A DNA stretch of 52,518 bases from Clostridia bacterium (GTDB taxonomy: Bacteria > Bacillota > Clostridia > Oscillospirales > Acutalibacteraceae): positions 1-52,518 of the forward strand of contig CAAEIG010000216.1 of NCBI GenBank assembly GCA_900755895.1, read 5' to 3'. Below, in pieces: positions 17,470-25,893 of this stretch. Made by a program: the position numbers and the translations under genes. Positions within the stretch are counted from its first letter, which is position 1. Each line of letters begins with the position of its first letter. Under the pieces are notes generated by a model that was given only the letters and a program-made list of their open reading frames with translations, had not been told where the DNA came from and did not search any database.

Positions 17470-17498
17470 ATTCTAGCACATCCTTGCTAGATTTTCAA
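17470..17498 (-). promoter_or_regulatory. Promoter for the 64-aa gene
   Basis: TTGAAA (17493-17498) and TAGAAT (17470-17475) are 17 bases apart on the minus strand. Confidence 0.65.
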
Positions 17499-17592
17499 CA
17501 TCTTTATGTATTTTTTACAAAAAAATCTTCGAAATTCGAAAAATTCATTTTTCCCATCCCAGCAGGCGTTTTTCAGGGAGAAACACATTGTT

Positions 17593-17622
17593 TCTGCAGT
17601 TTGTAAATTTTGGAACTGCAGA
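17593..17622. repeat. Inverted repeat in an AT-rich gap
   Basis: TCTGCAGTT and its exact complement AACTGCAGA are separated by 12 AT-rich bases. It lies in the 17441-17660 gap, upstream of the 64-aa gene promoter and next to a palindromic TTCGAAATTCGAA at about 17527. An operator is possible; nothing else is seen in the gap. Confidence 0.5.
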
Positions 17623-17659
17623 TACTCTGATCTATCATCACTTCAAAGCATCACAAGGT

Positions 17660-17697
17660 AAAAAAATCCCGACAGGGAATCTCTCTTCCCTGCCGGG
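17660..17697 (-). terminator. Terminator after the YpsA-like gene
   Basis: A 12-base stem (CCCGGCAGGGAA, one G-U pair) with a 6-base loop followed by seven T on the minus strand. Confidence 0.9.
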
Positions 17698-17708
17698 TAT
17701 TTTACCCC

Positions 17709-18209
17709 TTATTCTCGCTGACCATTCCAGGGTGCCTCGGCCAAATTCCGAACCAGAACCCCCTGCTCTTTGGCGTATTGGGCAGTGTATGCAGTGCCGC
17801 CCTTCTCCTGCACCAAATAGCAAATACAATAGGCACTGTGATCCACTAAGTACCGGTCCCGCTGATGCATGATACCTCTACGGTAACCCTCCGCCATGTA
17901 AACCACCTCATCCGCTTGCCGCAGCAAACTGCGATACACCGCTGCATCCCGCTGGCTCCAGGTTTCCTCCTGGCCCACATAGGGCAACGCCAGCACAAGC
18001 TTTAAAGTGGGCAGCCCCATGGCCCGTACCCGCAAAACTTCCTGGGCCGCGATGGTGTCAAACCCCAGCGCTCCCCCAGCCAGGAAGGTTCCCACACCAT
18101 CCTCCACCAAAGCGAGAATCTCTTCCCGAAGCCTGCGCCGCAGCCAAAGCATATCCTGCTCAGGGATGCGCCGGTGACCTGAAAAACAACAGCTTTTTTC
18201 CCGCTCCAA
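17709..18209 (-). CDS. SLOG-domain protein, YpsA/DUF1273-like
   Basis: A 166-residue Rossmann-type protein with CCFSGHRRI near the start, LAGGALGFDTIAAQEVL in the middle and ALPYVGQEETW, the layout of the SLOG/DUF1273 family that includes Bacillus YpsA. These proteins are thought to bind a nucleotide-like ligand; the reaction is unknown. I chose a TTG start at 18209 because AAGGGGG lies eight bases upstream; no in-frame ATG has a ribosome binding site. It has its own promoter and terminator. Confidence 0.82.
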   Translation of the reverse strand: MEREKSCCFSGHRRIPEQDMLWLRRRLREEILALVEDGVGTFLAGGALGFDTIAAQEVLRVRAMGLPTLKLVLALPYVGQEETWSQRDAAVYRSLLRQADEVVYMAEGYRRGIMHQRDRYLVDHSAYCICYLVQEKGGTAYTAQYAKEQGVLVRNLAEAPWNGQRE

Positions 18210-18240
18210 AAAGAAGTCCCCCTTTCTTTTCCACCTTTTT

Positions 18241-18269
18241 AGGATACCAGGCAAGGACTGGAAAGTCAA
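18241..18269 (-). promoter_or_regulatory. Promoter for the YpsA-like gene
   Basis: TTGACT (18264-18269) and TATCCT (18241-18246) are 17 bases apart on the minus strand. Confidence 0.6.
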
Positions 18270-18279
18270 ATACAAACAC

Positions 18280-18309
18280 AAAAAAGCGGCTCCCGGAGGA
18301 ACCGCTTTT
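18280..18309 (-). terminator. Terminator after the GGGtGRT gene
   Basis: AAAAGCGG and CCGCTTTT flank a smaller TCC/GGA stem; on the minus strand the hairpin ends in six T. Confidence 0.8.
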
Positions 18310-18336
18310 CCACAATGATTAAACCGAAAGGATTTC

Positions 18337-19344
18337 TTACTTGGTGCCCTCGTAGACAGCCACAGCGCAAGCCACAGTAGCGCCAACCATGGGGTTGTTG
18401 CCCATGCCCATCAGGCCCATCATTTCCACGTGAGCAGGCACGGAAGAAGAGCCAGCGAACTGAGCATCGCCATGCATACGGCCCATGGAGTCGGTCAAGC
18501 CGTAAGAAGCGGGGCCAGCAGCCATGTTATCGGGATGCAGGGTACGGCCGGTGCCGCCGCCGGAAGCTACGGAGAAGTACTTCTTGCCGTTCTCCAGAGC
18601 CCACTTCTTGTAGGTGCCGGCAACCAGGTGCTGGAACCGGGTGGGGTTGGTGGAGTTACCGGTGATGGACACGTCCACGCCCTCAGCCTTCATGATAGCC
18701 ACGCCTTCCAGAACGTCGTTGGCGCCGTAGCACTTGACAGCAGCGCGCTCGCCGTCGGAGAAGGGCTTGGTCTCCACAACCTTCAGCTCGCCAGTGAAGA
18801 AATCGTAGTCAGTCTTCACATAGGTAAAGCCGTTGATACGGGAGATGATGTAAGCAGCGTCCTTGCCCAGGCCGTTGAGGATGATGCGCAGGGGCTCTTT
18901 GCGGGCGCGGTTAGCGGTCTTGGCAATGCCGATAGCGCCTTCCGCAGCAGCAAAGGACTCGTGACCAGCCAGGAACGCGAAGCACTTGGTCTCGTCCCGG
19001 AGCAGCATGGCGCCCAGGTTGCCGTGGCCCAAACCCACGTTGCGCTGCTCGGCCACGGAGCCGGGCACGCAGAAGGCCTCCAGGCCAATGCCGATAGCCT
19101 CAGCAGCATCAGCAGCGGTCTTCACGCCCTTCTTGATGGCAACGGCGCAGCCCAGAGTGTAGGCCCAGCCGGCGTTCTCAAAAGCGATGGGCTGCACGCC
19201 CTTTACGATATCATAGGGATCGAAGCCCTTGCTGTTGCACAGCTCACGGGCCTCCTCGAGGCTGCCAATGCCATATTCGGCCAGGCATTTCTCGATTTTC
19301 GGCATTCTTCTTTCCTTGCCTTCAAACATGACGTCATTAGCCAT
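18337..19344 (-). CDS. GGGtGRT family protein
   Basis: A 335-residue soluble protein carrying the motif GGGTGRT at about 262-268, which gives the family its name, within a very glycine- and methionine-rich C-terminal third. The function of this family is not established. Cysteines occur at about C19 and C36 (CLAEYG, LCNSKG), C91 (AFCVPG) and elsewhere. It follows the NifU-like gene by 35 bases with AAGGAGG before its ATG, so the two are co-transcribed. The partner suggests a role with an iron-sulfur cluster, which is inference. Confidence 0.85.
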   Translation of the reverse strand: MANDVMFEGKERRMPKIEKCLAEYGIGSLEEARELCNSKGFDPYDIVKGVQPIAFENAGWAYTLGCAVAIKKGVKTAADAAEAIGIGLEAFCVPGSVAEQRNVGLGHGNLGAMLLRDETKCFAFLAGHESFAAAEGAIGIAKTANRARKEPLRIILNGLGKDAAYIISRINGFTYVKTDYDFFTGELKVVETKPFSDGERAAVKCYGANDVLEGVAIMKAEGVDVSITGNSTNPTRFQHLVAGTYKKWALENGKKYFSVASGGGTGRTLHPDNMAAGPASYGLTDSMGRMHGDAQFAGSSSVPAHVEMMGLMGMGNNPMVGATVACAVAVYEGTK

Positions 19345-19379
19345 TTGCTTGTCCTCCTTATACCAATCCGCGTGGGAAA

Positions 19380-20072
19380 TTATTCTTCTCTGGGGTCGAT
19401 GTACTTGGCAGCGCCGTCGAACCGGCCGTACTGACCAATGTTCTTCTTGTAGGCCTCATCGGGAGAAACGCCGTGACGAATGTCCTCCAGCATCTTGCCC
19501 ACCTTGACAAACTGATAGCCAATGACCTCGCCCTCTTCGTCGAGAGCCATCTTAATGACATAGCCTTCAGCCATTTCCATATAGCGAACGCCCTTGAGTC
19601 CGGTGGAGAACATGGTGCCCACCTGAGAACGCAGGCCCTTGCCCAGATCTTCCAGGCTGGCGCCGATGGGCAGGCCGTCCTCGGAGAAAGCGGTCTGGCT
19701 GCGGCCGTAGGCCAGCTGCTTGAAGATCTCGCGCATAGCAACGTTGATGGCGTCGCACACCAGGTCGGTGTTCAGGCACTCCAGCAGAGTCTTGCCGGGG
19801 AGAATTTCAGCAGCCATAGCTGCGGAATGAGTCATACCAGAACATCCCAGAGTCTCCACCAGAGCCTCCTGGACAATGCCTTCCTTCACGTTCAGGGTCA
19901 GCTTGCAGGCGCCCTGCTGGGGAGCGCACCAGCCTACACCGTGGGAAAGGCCGGAGATGTCAGAAATCTGGTAGGACTTGACCCACTTGCCTTCTTCCGG
20001 GATGGGAGCGGGACCATGATGGGGTCCCTTCTTCACCGTGCACATATTTTCCACTTCATGGGAATAGTTCAT
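19380..20072 (-). CDS. NifU-like iron-sulfur scaffold protein, paired with GGGtGRT
   Basis: A 230-residue protein related to the IscU/NifU N-terminal scaffold that assembles iron-sulfur clusters. It has an IscU-like TLGCSGMTHSAAMAAE and LLECLNTDLVC, and extra cysteines in ENMCTV and GWCAPQQGACKL. It is longer than IscU (about 130), with a C-terminal extension (from about residue 150) holding EGYVIKMALDEEGEVIGYQF. ATG 20072 is chosen for AAAGGAG. No cysteine desulfurase lies nearby, so it is not a standard isc/suf operon. Confidence 0.85.
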   Translation of the reverse strand: MNYSHEVENMCTVKKGPHHGPAPIPEEGKWVKSYQISDISGLSHGVGWCAPQQGACKLTLNVKEGIVQEALVETLGCSGMTHSAAMAAEILPGKTLLECLNTDLVCDAINVAMREIFKQLAYGRSQTAFSEDGLPIGASLEDLGKGLRSQVGTMFSTGLKGVRYMEMAEGYVIKMALDEEGEVIGYQFVKVGKMLEDIRHGVSPDEAYKKNIGQYGRFDGAAKYIDPREE

Positions 20073-20141
20073 ATTGGTACTCCTTTCGGTTTCAGTTTTC
20101 TTCCGGGCCAGCCATGCAGCCCGAAATACCAATCTGTGTCC

Positions 20142-20170
20142 ATTATAATCGGAAAAAGCTTCTTATTCAA
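20142..20170 (-). promoter_or_regulatory. Promoter for the NifU-like/GGGtGRT operon
   Basis: TTGAAT (20165-20170) and TATAAT (20142-20147) are 17 bases apart on the minus strand. Confidence 0.75.
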
Positions 20171-20198
20171 GGGCTTTGCCGAAATTTTAACAGCCTTG

Positions 20199-20456
20199 TC
20201 ACGCCTCTGCCAAAACTTGGGCAGGATCCAGGGTCAAAGAACCGTCCTCCCGAACAAAGCAGGGAATGCCGATTCTGCCCTCTTCCCGAACCTCAAACAG
20301 CTCCTTGCGGGTATCCCGCAGCTTCAAAAACGCCCGCAGATTGTCCGTGGAAGCCGTGATATCCACATATTCGTAGCCGGTAAACCCCTTTTCCTGAAAA
20401 AGCGCCAGGGCATCCCGACAATCCCCACAGATCTCCGCGCCGTAAAACGTCACCAT
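20199..20456 (-). CDS. Glutaredoxin-like protein
   Basis: An 85-residue thioredoxin-fold protein with the redox motif CGDC at 10-13 (AEICGDCRDAL) and a cis-proline region GIPCFVREDG. It is shorter than classical glutaredoxins but complete. It overlaps the histidine phosphatase gene by seven bases. Likely a thiol reductant; partner unknown. Confidence 0.85.
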   Translation of the reverse strand: MVTFYGAEICGDCRDALALFQEKGFTGYEYVDITASTDNLRAFLKLRDTRKELFEVREEGRIGIPCFVREDGSLTLDPAQVLAEA

Positions 20457-21007
20457 GTATCTCCCTCCTCAGGCATGACCAGCTCATACTCCAGCACCTG
20501 GCAATTGCCGGCATTAAACTGGAAAAATTCCTCATTGGTCATATCGTGGAAATAGCTCTCGATCACACGGCAGATGCCGCCATGGCATACCACCAGTACA
20601 TTTTCATCCGGGTACTTTCGAGCAGTGTCCTCTAAGAACTCATAAACCCGGCGGGCTGTGGACATCTGGGACTCCCCGCCCGGATAGTGCACGGCAAAGC
20701 TCCGCTTGTTGGCCAGGAATCCCTCGTCAAAGCGGGAGGCTCCCTCATAGATGCCGTAGTTCTGTTCCCGCACCCGTTTATCCGTGGTCACGGGAAGATC
20801 GCGGCCCTCACAGATGATCCGGGCCGTCTGCTGAGCACGGATCAGCGGCGACACAATCACCCTATCCAAGGGCACATCTTTCAGCTTTCGGGCAGTCTCT
20901 CGGGCCTGCTCGATTCCAGTCTCATCCAGCTCAATATCCGTTGTTCCGCAGACAATATTCTCTCGATTCCAGGCCGTTTGGCCATGACGGGTCACATAAA
21001 ATTTCAT
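20450..21007 (-). CDS. Histidine phosphatase family protein (phosphoglycerate mutase-like)
   Basis: A 185-residue phosphatase with VTRHGQTAWN at its start (catalytic His in RHG), DELDETG-type loop, and a second catalytic histidine in VVCHGGICR. Substrate is unknown; members include alpha-ribazole phosphatases and cofactor-dependent mutases. Start ATG follows GAGGAGG. Transcribed with the glutaredoxin-like gene. Confidence 0.9.
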   Translation of the reverse strand: MKFYVTRHGQTAWNRENIVCGTTDIELDETGIEQARETARKLKDVPLDRVIVSPLIRAQQTARIICEGRDLPVTTDKRVREQNYGIYEGASRFDEGFLANKRSFAVHYPGGESQMSTARRVYEFLEDTARKYPDENVLVVCHGGICRVIESYFHDMTNEEFFQFNAGNCQVLEYELVMPEEGDTW

Positions 21008-21057
21008 AGAAACCTCCTCAATACCAGGTCAGATCCAATTCCTGAGAGTTTGCCTCT

Positions 21058-21063
21058 ATTATA
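21058..21063 (-). promoter_or_regulatory. Possible -10 box before the histidine phosphatase gene
   Basis: A perfect TATAAT on the minus strand lies 50 bases before the start codon. No good -35 is seen at 17 bases, so the call is weak. Confidence 0.4.
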
Positions 21064-21119
21064 CCGGAAAGCGCCCTCCTTGAAAAGCCCAAGGGGCTTT
21101 CCTGAGAAAAATATTCCCC

Positions 21120-21198
21120 AAGCAAAAAAACGGCCGGGTTTCTCTTCCCGCGCCGCTTTTCATTCCGCCGGGAGCTGGCTGTCAGCCGGCGGGCTTTT
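21120..21198 (-). terminator. Terminator region after argF
   Basis: Two GC-rich hairpins follow the argF stop codon on the minus strand. The second (CGGCGCGGG paired imperfectly with CCCGGCCG) is followed by seven T near 21124-21130. Confidence 0.75.
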
Positions 21199-21199
21199 T

Positions 21200-22120
21200 T
21201 TATTTGCTCTGCTCGCTGCCCATGGTCTTGACCATCACGGCTTTTTGAGCGTGGAGACGGTTTTCCGCCTCTTCGAAAATGTACTGGGCATTGGCCTCGA
21301 AGACCTCCGCAGTGATCTCCTCTCCGCGATGGGCAGGCAGGCAATGCTGTACCATGGCATCGGGCTTAGCCTGAGCCATCAGCTTATCGTCCACACAGTA
21401 ACCCTTGAAGGCTGCCTCTCTGGCGGCACGCTCCTCCTCCTGGCCCATAGAGGTCCACACGTCGGTGATGACCACGTCGGCATCTTTGGCAGCCTGCATG
21501 GGGGAATCCGTCAGCTCGAACTTGTCGCCATAGCCAGCAGCAAACTCCAGAATCTCCTGGGGAGGACGGTAACCCTCGGGGCAGGCAACGGACACATTCA
21601 TGCCCACTTTCAAGCCGCCAACAATCAGGCTGTTCATCATGTTGTTGCCATCGCCGATGAAGCACATCTTCAGCCCTTCCAGAGAGCCCTTGTACTCCCG
21701 AATGGTCATCAAATCCGCCAGCACCTGGCAGGGATGGCAAAAATCCGTGAGGCCGTTGATCACAGGCACGCTGCCATACTCTGCCAGAGCCTCCACCTCA
21801 TCCTGGCCAAAGGTGCGGATCATGATGCCATCCACATACCGGGAGAGCACCCGGGCAGTATCCTGAACCGGCTCACCACGGCCGATCTGGGAGCCCTCTG
21901 CCCCCATCACCACGGCGTAGCCCCCCAACTGGTTGATACCCACTTCAAAGGACACCCGGGTCCGAGTGGAGGACTTCTCAAAGATCATCCCCAGGCATTT
22001 GCCCTTGAGATAGGGATGCTCAATGCCGTGCTTGGTCTCATATTTCAACTGGTCGGCCAGATTCAAAATATCCAGGATCTCTTCGCCGGTCAGGTCCAGC
22101 AGCTTCAACAGGTGTTTCAT
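21200..22120 (-). CDS. argF: Ornithine carbamoyltransferase
   Basis: Makes citrulline from ornithine and carbamoyl phosphate. The 306-residue protein has the carbamoyl phosphate site STRTR, HPCQVLADLMT, and the ornithine site HCLPAHRG. ATG 22120 is chosen for AAAGGATG upstream. It is the last gene of the arginine operon. No carbamoyl phosphate synthetase gene is in the window. Confidence 0.97.
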   Translation of the reverse strand: MKHLLKLLDLTGEEILDILNLADQLKYETKHGIEHPYLKGKCLGMIFEKSSTRTRVSFEVGINQLGGYAVVMGAEGSQIGRGEPVQDTARVLSRYVDGIMIRTFGQDEVEALAEYGSVPVINGLTDFCHPCQVLADLMTIREYKGSLEGLKMCFIGDGNNMMNSLIVGGLKVGMNVSVACPEGYRPPQEILEFAAGYGDKFELTDSPMQAAKDADVVITDVWTSMGQEEERAAREAAFKGYCVDDKLMAQAKPDAMVQHCLPAHRGEEITAEVFEANAQYIFEEAENRLHAQKAVMVKTMGSEQSK

Positions 22121-22170
22121 GGGTCTCATCCTTTCTGGTTATCCGCCAGTGGCGGCACACTTATTTTCTC

Positions 22171-23337
22171 TTATTGCTCCAATACCTTCTGGAAGATGGC
22201 CAACCCCTCGTCCATGTCCTTCTGGGTGATGGTCAGCGGCGGCAGGAACCGCACCAGATCCTTTGCGGTCAGGATCAAGAGTCCTGCTTTGGCACAGTCC
22301 ACCAGCACATCGTGGGCGTCCTTCCCCTTGACCTTGACACCGATCATCATGCCACGGCCCCGGACATACTCCACTTGAGGCATAGCCTCCAGCTTTTCCT
22401 TGAGGTAAGCGCCTTTCTCTTTGACGCTCTGGAGAAAGGCGGGATCGCTGACCCGGCGGACCACCACCCGTGCGCCAGCACAGGCCACAGGGTTGCCGCC
22501 GAAGGTGGATCCGTTCATTCCAGGAGCGAGGATATCCCCCAGCTTCTCGCTGACCAGGCAGGCACCCATGGGCAGGCCTCCGGCAATGCCCTTAGCTGTG
22601 GTGACCACGTCGGGCTGGATGCCATAGCCCTGGTAAGCATAGAAAGTACCCGTGCGGCCCACACCGGTCTGGACCTCATCAATGAGCAGCAGCACATCCT
22701 TTTCCTTGCACAGCTGGGCAAGCCCCTTTACAAAGTCTTCCTCCATGGGAATGACACCGCCCTCGCCCTGGACCATCTCCATCATGACAGCGCAGACAGA
22801 GCCGTCCAGCAGCTTTTCCACGCTGGCAAGATCCCCGGCCTGGGCGTATTCAAAGCCCTCAGTGAGAGGGGTGAACAGCTGATGGAAGCCCTCCTGGCCG
22901 GTAGCAGCCAAAGTGGTCAGGGTACGGCCGTGGAAGGAGTTGACCAGGGTGACGATTTTATAAGCACCCCGCTTTTCTCCGTACTTCCGGGCAACTTTGA
23001 TGGCACACTCGTTTGCCTCGGCGCCAGAGTTGCAGAAGAACGCCTTTGCCATGCCGGAAGCTTCACTGAGCTCCTGTGCCAGGGCAGTATTCTCCGGAGA
23101 GTAATAGTAATTGCACAGGTGCTGGATCTTCCCAGCCTGATCCGCCACAGCGGCAACCCATTCCGGATCGCTGTAGCCCAATGCGTTGACGCCGATACCG
23201 GCGGTGAAATCTATATATTCTTTGCCCTCCACATCCCAGGCCCGAGCGTTCTGACCCTTCACCAGGGCGGCATCCACTCTGCCGTAGGTGTGAAGGATAT
23301 AGGACTGGTCTTGTTCTTTGATTTCTTCAAAGGTCAT
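22171..23337 (-). CDS. argD: Acetylornithine aminotransferase
   Basis: PLP enzyme converting N-acetylglutamate semialdehyde to N-acetylornithine. The 388-residue protein has FFCNSGAEANECAIK, LLIDEVQTGVGRTG and the PLP lysine in VTTAKGIAGGLP. Length is normal. It lies between argB and argF. Confidence 0.96.
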   Translation of the reverse strand: MTFEEIKEQDQSYILHTYGRVDAALVKGQNARAWDVEGKEYIDFTAGIGVNALGYSDPEWVAAVADQAGKIQHLCNYYYSPENTALAQELSEASGMAKAFFCNSGAEANECAIKVARKYGEKRGAYKIVTLVNSFHGRTLTTLAATGQEGFHQLFTPLTEGFEYAQAGDLASVEKLLDGSVCAVMMEMVQGEGGVIPMEEDFVKGLAQLCKEKDVLLLIDEVQTGVGRTGTFYAYQGYGIQPDVVTTAKGIAGGLPMGACLVSEKLGDILAPGMNGSTFGGNPVACAGARVVVRRVSDPAFLQSVKEKGAYLKEKLEAMPQVEYVRGRGMMIGVKVKGKDAHDVLVDCAKAGLLILTAKDLVRFLPPLTITQKDMDEGLAIFQKVLEQ

Positions 23338-23410
23338 GAAAATCGCTCCCCCATTTCAAGTAAAATCTGCAACCTCTTTCGTTGCCGTACTCTCTGCCCC
23401 TGCTTTTCTC

Positions 23411-24262
23411 TTAATAAAACATGGTGCCGATACCTTCGTCGGTGAACAGCTCCACCAGGATGGAATGGGGCGTTCTGCCGTCGATAATGTGAGCTCTGCC
23501 CACGCCCCGGCGAACGGCGTCCACACAGCAGTCAATCTTGGGAATCATGCCGCCGGAGATGATGCCCTCCTTCTTCAAACGGCTGACATCACTGACGTTC
23601 ACCACGGGGATGAGAGTGCTCTCGTCGTCCTTGTCCCGGAGAAGTCCCCGGACGTCCGTCATGAGGATCAACTTCATGGCGGAGAGGGAGGCTGCGATAC
23701 GAGCGGCAGCCACGTCGGCGTTGATGTTGTACACCTCTCCGTGATAGCCAGCCGCCACTGTGGACACAATGGGCACATACCCGTTGGATGCGGCATTCTC
23801 CAAGATCTGGGTGTTGACCTCACGGATCTCCCCCACGAAGCCCAGTTCCGTATCCAACTGATCCGCCTTCAGCAGGGAACCATCCAAACCACACAGACCC
23901 ACAGCTTTGCCACCGGCGTCCTCCAGGCGCTGCACCAGATCCTTATTGACCTTGCCCGCCAGCACCTGCTGAACAATATCCATAGTCTCCTGGTCGGTGA
24001 CCCGCATGCCATTCAAGAACTTTCCCTCTTTGCCGATCTTTTTCAGCATGCCATTGATCTCCGGCCCGCCGCCGTGGACCAGCACCACGTTGATGCCTAC
24101 CAGCTGCATCAAAACGATGTCGTTCATGACGTCGTTTTTCAGATTCTCGTCGATCATGGCATTGCCGCCATATTTCACCACAACGGTTTTACCCGCGTAT
24201 TTTTTGATATAGGGCAGGGCCTGTACCAGAACCTTGGCCCGCTCGCTGTTTGGAATTTCCAT
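23411..24262 (-). CDS. argB: Acetylglutamate kinase
   Basis: Phosphorylates N-acetylglutamate; usually the arginine-inhibited step. The 283-residue protein has VVKYGGNAM, LVHGGGPEIN and GGMIPKIDCCVDAV, all typical. ATG 24262 is chosen for GAAGGGGG upstream; the frame extends to 24298 without a ribosome binding site. It follows the small membrane protein gene by 22 bases. Confidence 0.97.
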   Translation of the reverse strand: MEIPNSERAKVLVQALPYIKKYAGKTVVVKYGGNAMIDENLKNDVMNDIVLMQLVGINVVLVHGGGPEINGMLKKIGKEGKFLNGMRVTDQETMDIVQQVLAGKVNKDLVQRLEDAGGKAVGLCGLDGSLLKADQLDTELGFVGEIREVNTQILENAASNGYVPIVSTVAAGYHGEVYNINADVAAARIAASLSAMKLILMTDVRGLLRDKDDESTLIPVVNVSDVSRLKKEGIISGGMIPKIDCCVDAVRRGVGRAHIIDGRTPHSILVELFTDEGIGTMFY

Positions 24263-24284
24263 GTCACGTTCCCCCTTCTCCGTA

Positions 24285-24608
24285 TCAAAGGCTACCAACG
24301 CCCATCAGCAGTACTGCCAACACCCCGCAGAACACCAGCAGCATCCCTCCGCCAGCCCACAGCGCTCCCAGCAGAATCCTGCGGGCCAGCTTGCCGATTC
24401 CCCGGCCCTTGGCAAAACCGTACAATCCCATCCCCAGAAGCAGCAGCACTCCTGTAAACACACCCGCTTCCAGAGCAGTGGTCAACATTCCCACGCCCCG
24501 CAAAACCAGGATGAGCACTGTCAGCACTGCCAGGTATAACAGCCCCGCCAATACCAGGGCTGCTACGTCCCAGGGACCCAAGGTTGGGCCGGATCTCTTA
24601 TCCTTCAT
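24285..24608 (-). CDS. Small membrane protein within the arginine operon
   Basis: I do not recognise this 107-residue protein. It has three hydrophobic segments (about 14-36, 45-62 and 80-105) with a basic loop GFAKGRGIGKLARRI between the second and third. It lies between argJ and argB with 15- and 22-base gaps and a GGGGG site before ATG 24608, so it is translated with the arginine enzymes. A transport or regulatory role would be speculation. Confidence 0.75.
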   Translation of the reverse strand: MKDKRSGPTLGPWDVAALVLAGLLYLAVLTVLILVLRGVGMLTTALEAGVFTGVLLLLGMGLYGFAKGRGIGKLARRILLGALWAGGGMLLVFCGVLAVLLMGVGSL

Positions 24609-24623
24609 GGGCAATCCCCCTTA

Positions 24624-25838
24624 TCAGGTGCGGTAATCCCCGTTGATCTTCACGTAATCGTAGGTCAGGTCACAGCCGTAAGCCTCTGCGCTCTCCTGGC
24701 CCATGTGCAGGTGGACCAGAATCTCAATATCGTGCTCGCCCAGGACTTTGGAAGCCTCCTCCTCAGAAAAGGGAATCCCTGCGCCGTTTACGCACACGTC
24801 CACCTGGCCTGCCACAGAACGGAAGCTGACGTCGATCTTGTTCACGTCCACAGCAGCACCGGAATATCCAATGGCGCACAGCACCCGGCCCCAGTTGGCG
24901 TCTGCGCCGAACATGGCGGCCTTGAACAGCGTGGAGCAAATCACGCTCTTAGAAACGGTTTTCGCGGTATCCAAATCGGCGGCGCCGTCCACCTTGCAGA
25001 CCAGCAGCTTGGTGGCACCCTCGCCGTCGCCAGCCATCAGCTTGGACAGCTTCCGGCACACGGCCTCCAGCGCCTCCACAAAGGCATCGTACTCAGGGCC
25101 AGCAGCGGTGATCTCCTGGTTTTCGGCTGCACCATTGGCCAGAATGGCAAAGGTGTCGTTGGTGGAAGTGTCCCCGTCAACGGAAATCATATTAAAGGTG
25201 CAGTCGGTCACTTGGTGGATGGCCTGGTCCAGCATTTTGGGTGTGATGGCACAGTCGGTAGTGACAAAGCAAAGCATGGTGGCCATATTGGGATGGATCA
25301 TGCCACTGCCCTTGGAAATACCGCCGATATGCACCGTCTTTCCGCCGATCTCCACTTCCGCTGCCGCCTCCTTGGCAATGGTGTCCGTGGTCATGATGGC
25401 AGTAGCGGCTCCATTGGACCCTTCCGGACTCAGGACCTTCACCAGCTCCGGGATACCGGAGGCAATGGGCTCCAAGGGCAGCACCTGGCCGATGACGCCG
25501 GTGGAAGCCACTACCACATCCTCGGGATCAATACCCAAGGCTTTGGCAGTGAGATCGCACATGGCCTCTGCCTTCTCCACACCGTCGGCGTTGCAGGTGT
25601 TGGCGTTGCCGGAGTTGCAGATCACCGCTTTGGCATAACCGTTTTCAATGTTCTTTTTGGTCACCAGAATGGGCGCACCCTTGACCAGATTCTGGGTGTA
25701 CACGGCAGCTGCTGCACAGGGCGTTTCGCTGTAAACCATAGCCAAATCCGGCTTGGATTTATTCTTGCGGATACCACAGTGGATACCCCCGGCAACAAAA
25801 CCCTTCGCTGCGGTAACACCGCCTTCGATCATCTTCAT
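24624..25838 (-). CDS. argJ: Bifunctional glutamate N-acetyltransferase / N-acetylglutamate synthase
   Basis: Recycles the acetyl group from N-acetylornithine to glutamate. The 404-residue precursor cleaves itself at the threonine in HPNMATMLCF (KGSGMIHPNMATML), giving two subunits. Presence of argJ means the cyclic acetyl pathway. Whether it is also the first-step synthase is typical for this family but not shown by sequence alone. Confidence 0.96.
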   Translation of the reverse strand: MKMIEGGVTAAKGFVAGGIHCGIRKNKSKPDLAMVYSETPCAAAAVYTQNLVKGAPILVTKKNIENGYAKAVICNSGNANTCNADGVEKAEAMCDLTAKALGIDPEDVVVASTGVIGQVLPLEPIASGIPELVKVLSPEGSNGAATAIMTTDTIAKEAAAEVEIGGKTVHIGGISKGSGMIHPNMATMLCFVTTDCAITPKMLDQAIHQVTDCTFNMISVDGDTSTNDTFAILANGAAENQEITAAGPEYDAFVEALEAVCRKLSKLMAGDGEGATKLLVCKVDGAADLDTAKTVSKSVICSTLFKAAMFGADANWGRVLCAIGYSGAAVDVNKIDVSFRSVAGQVDVCVNGAGIPFSEEEASKVLGEHDIEILVHLHMGQESAEAYGCDLTYDYVKINGDYRT

Positions 25839-25893
25839 AGCTTTTCCCTCTCTCTACTCTACTTAATTTTCTCTGATCTTCCTCAAACTTCCC

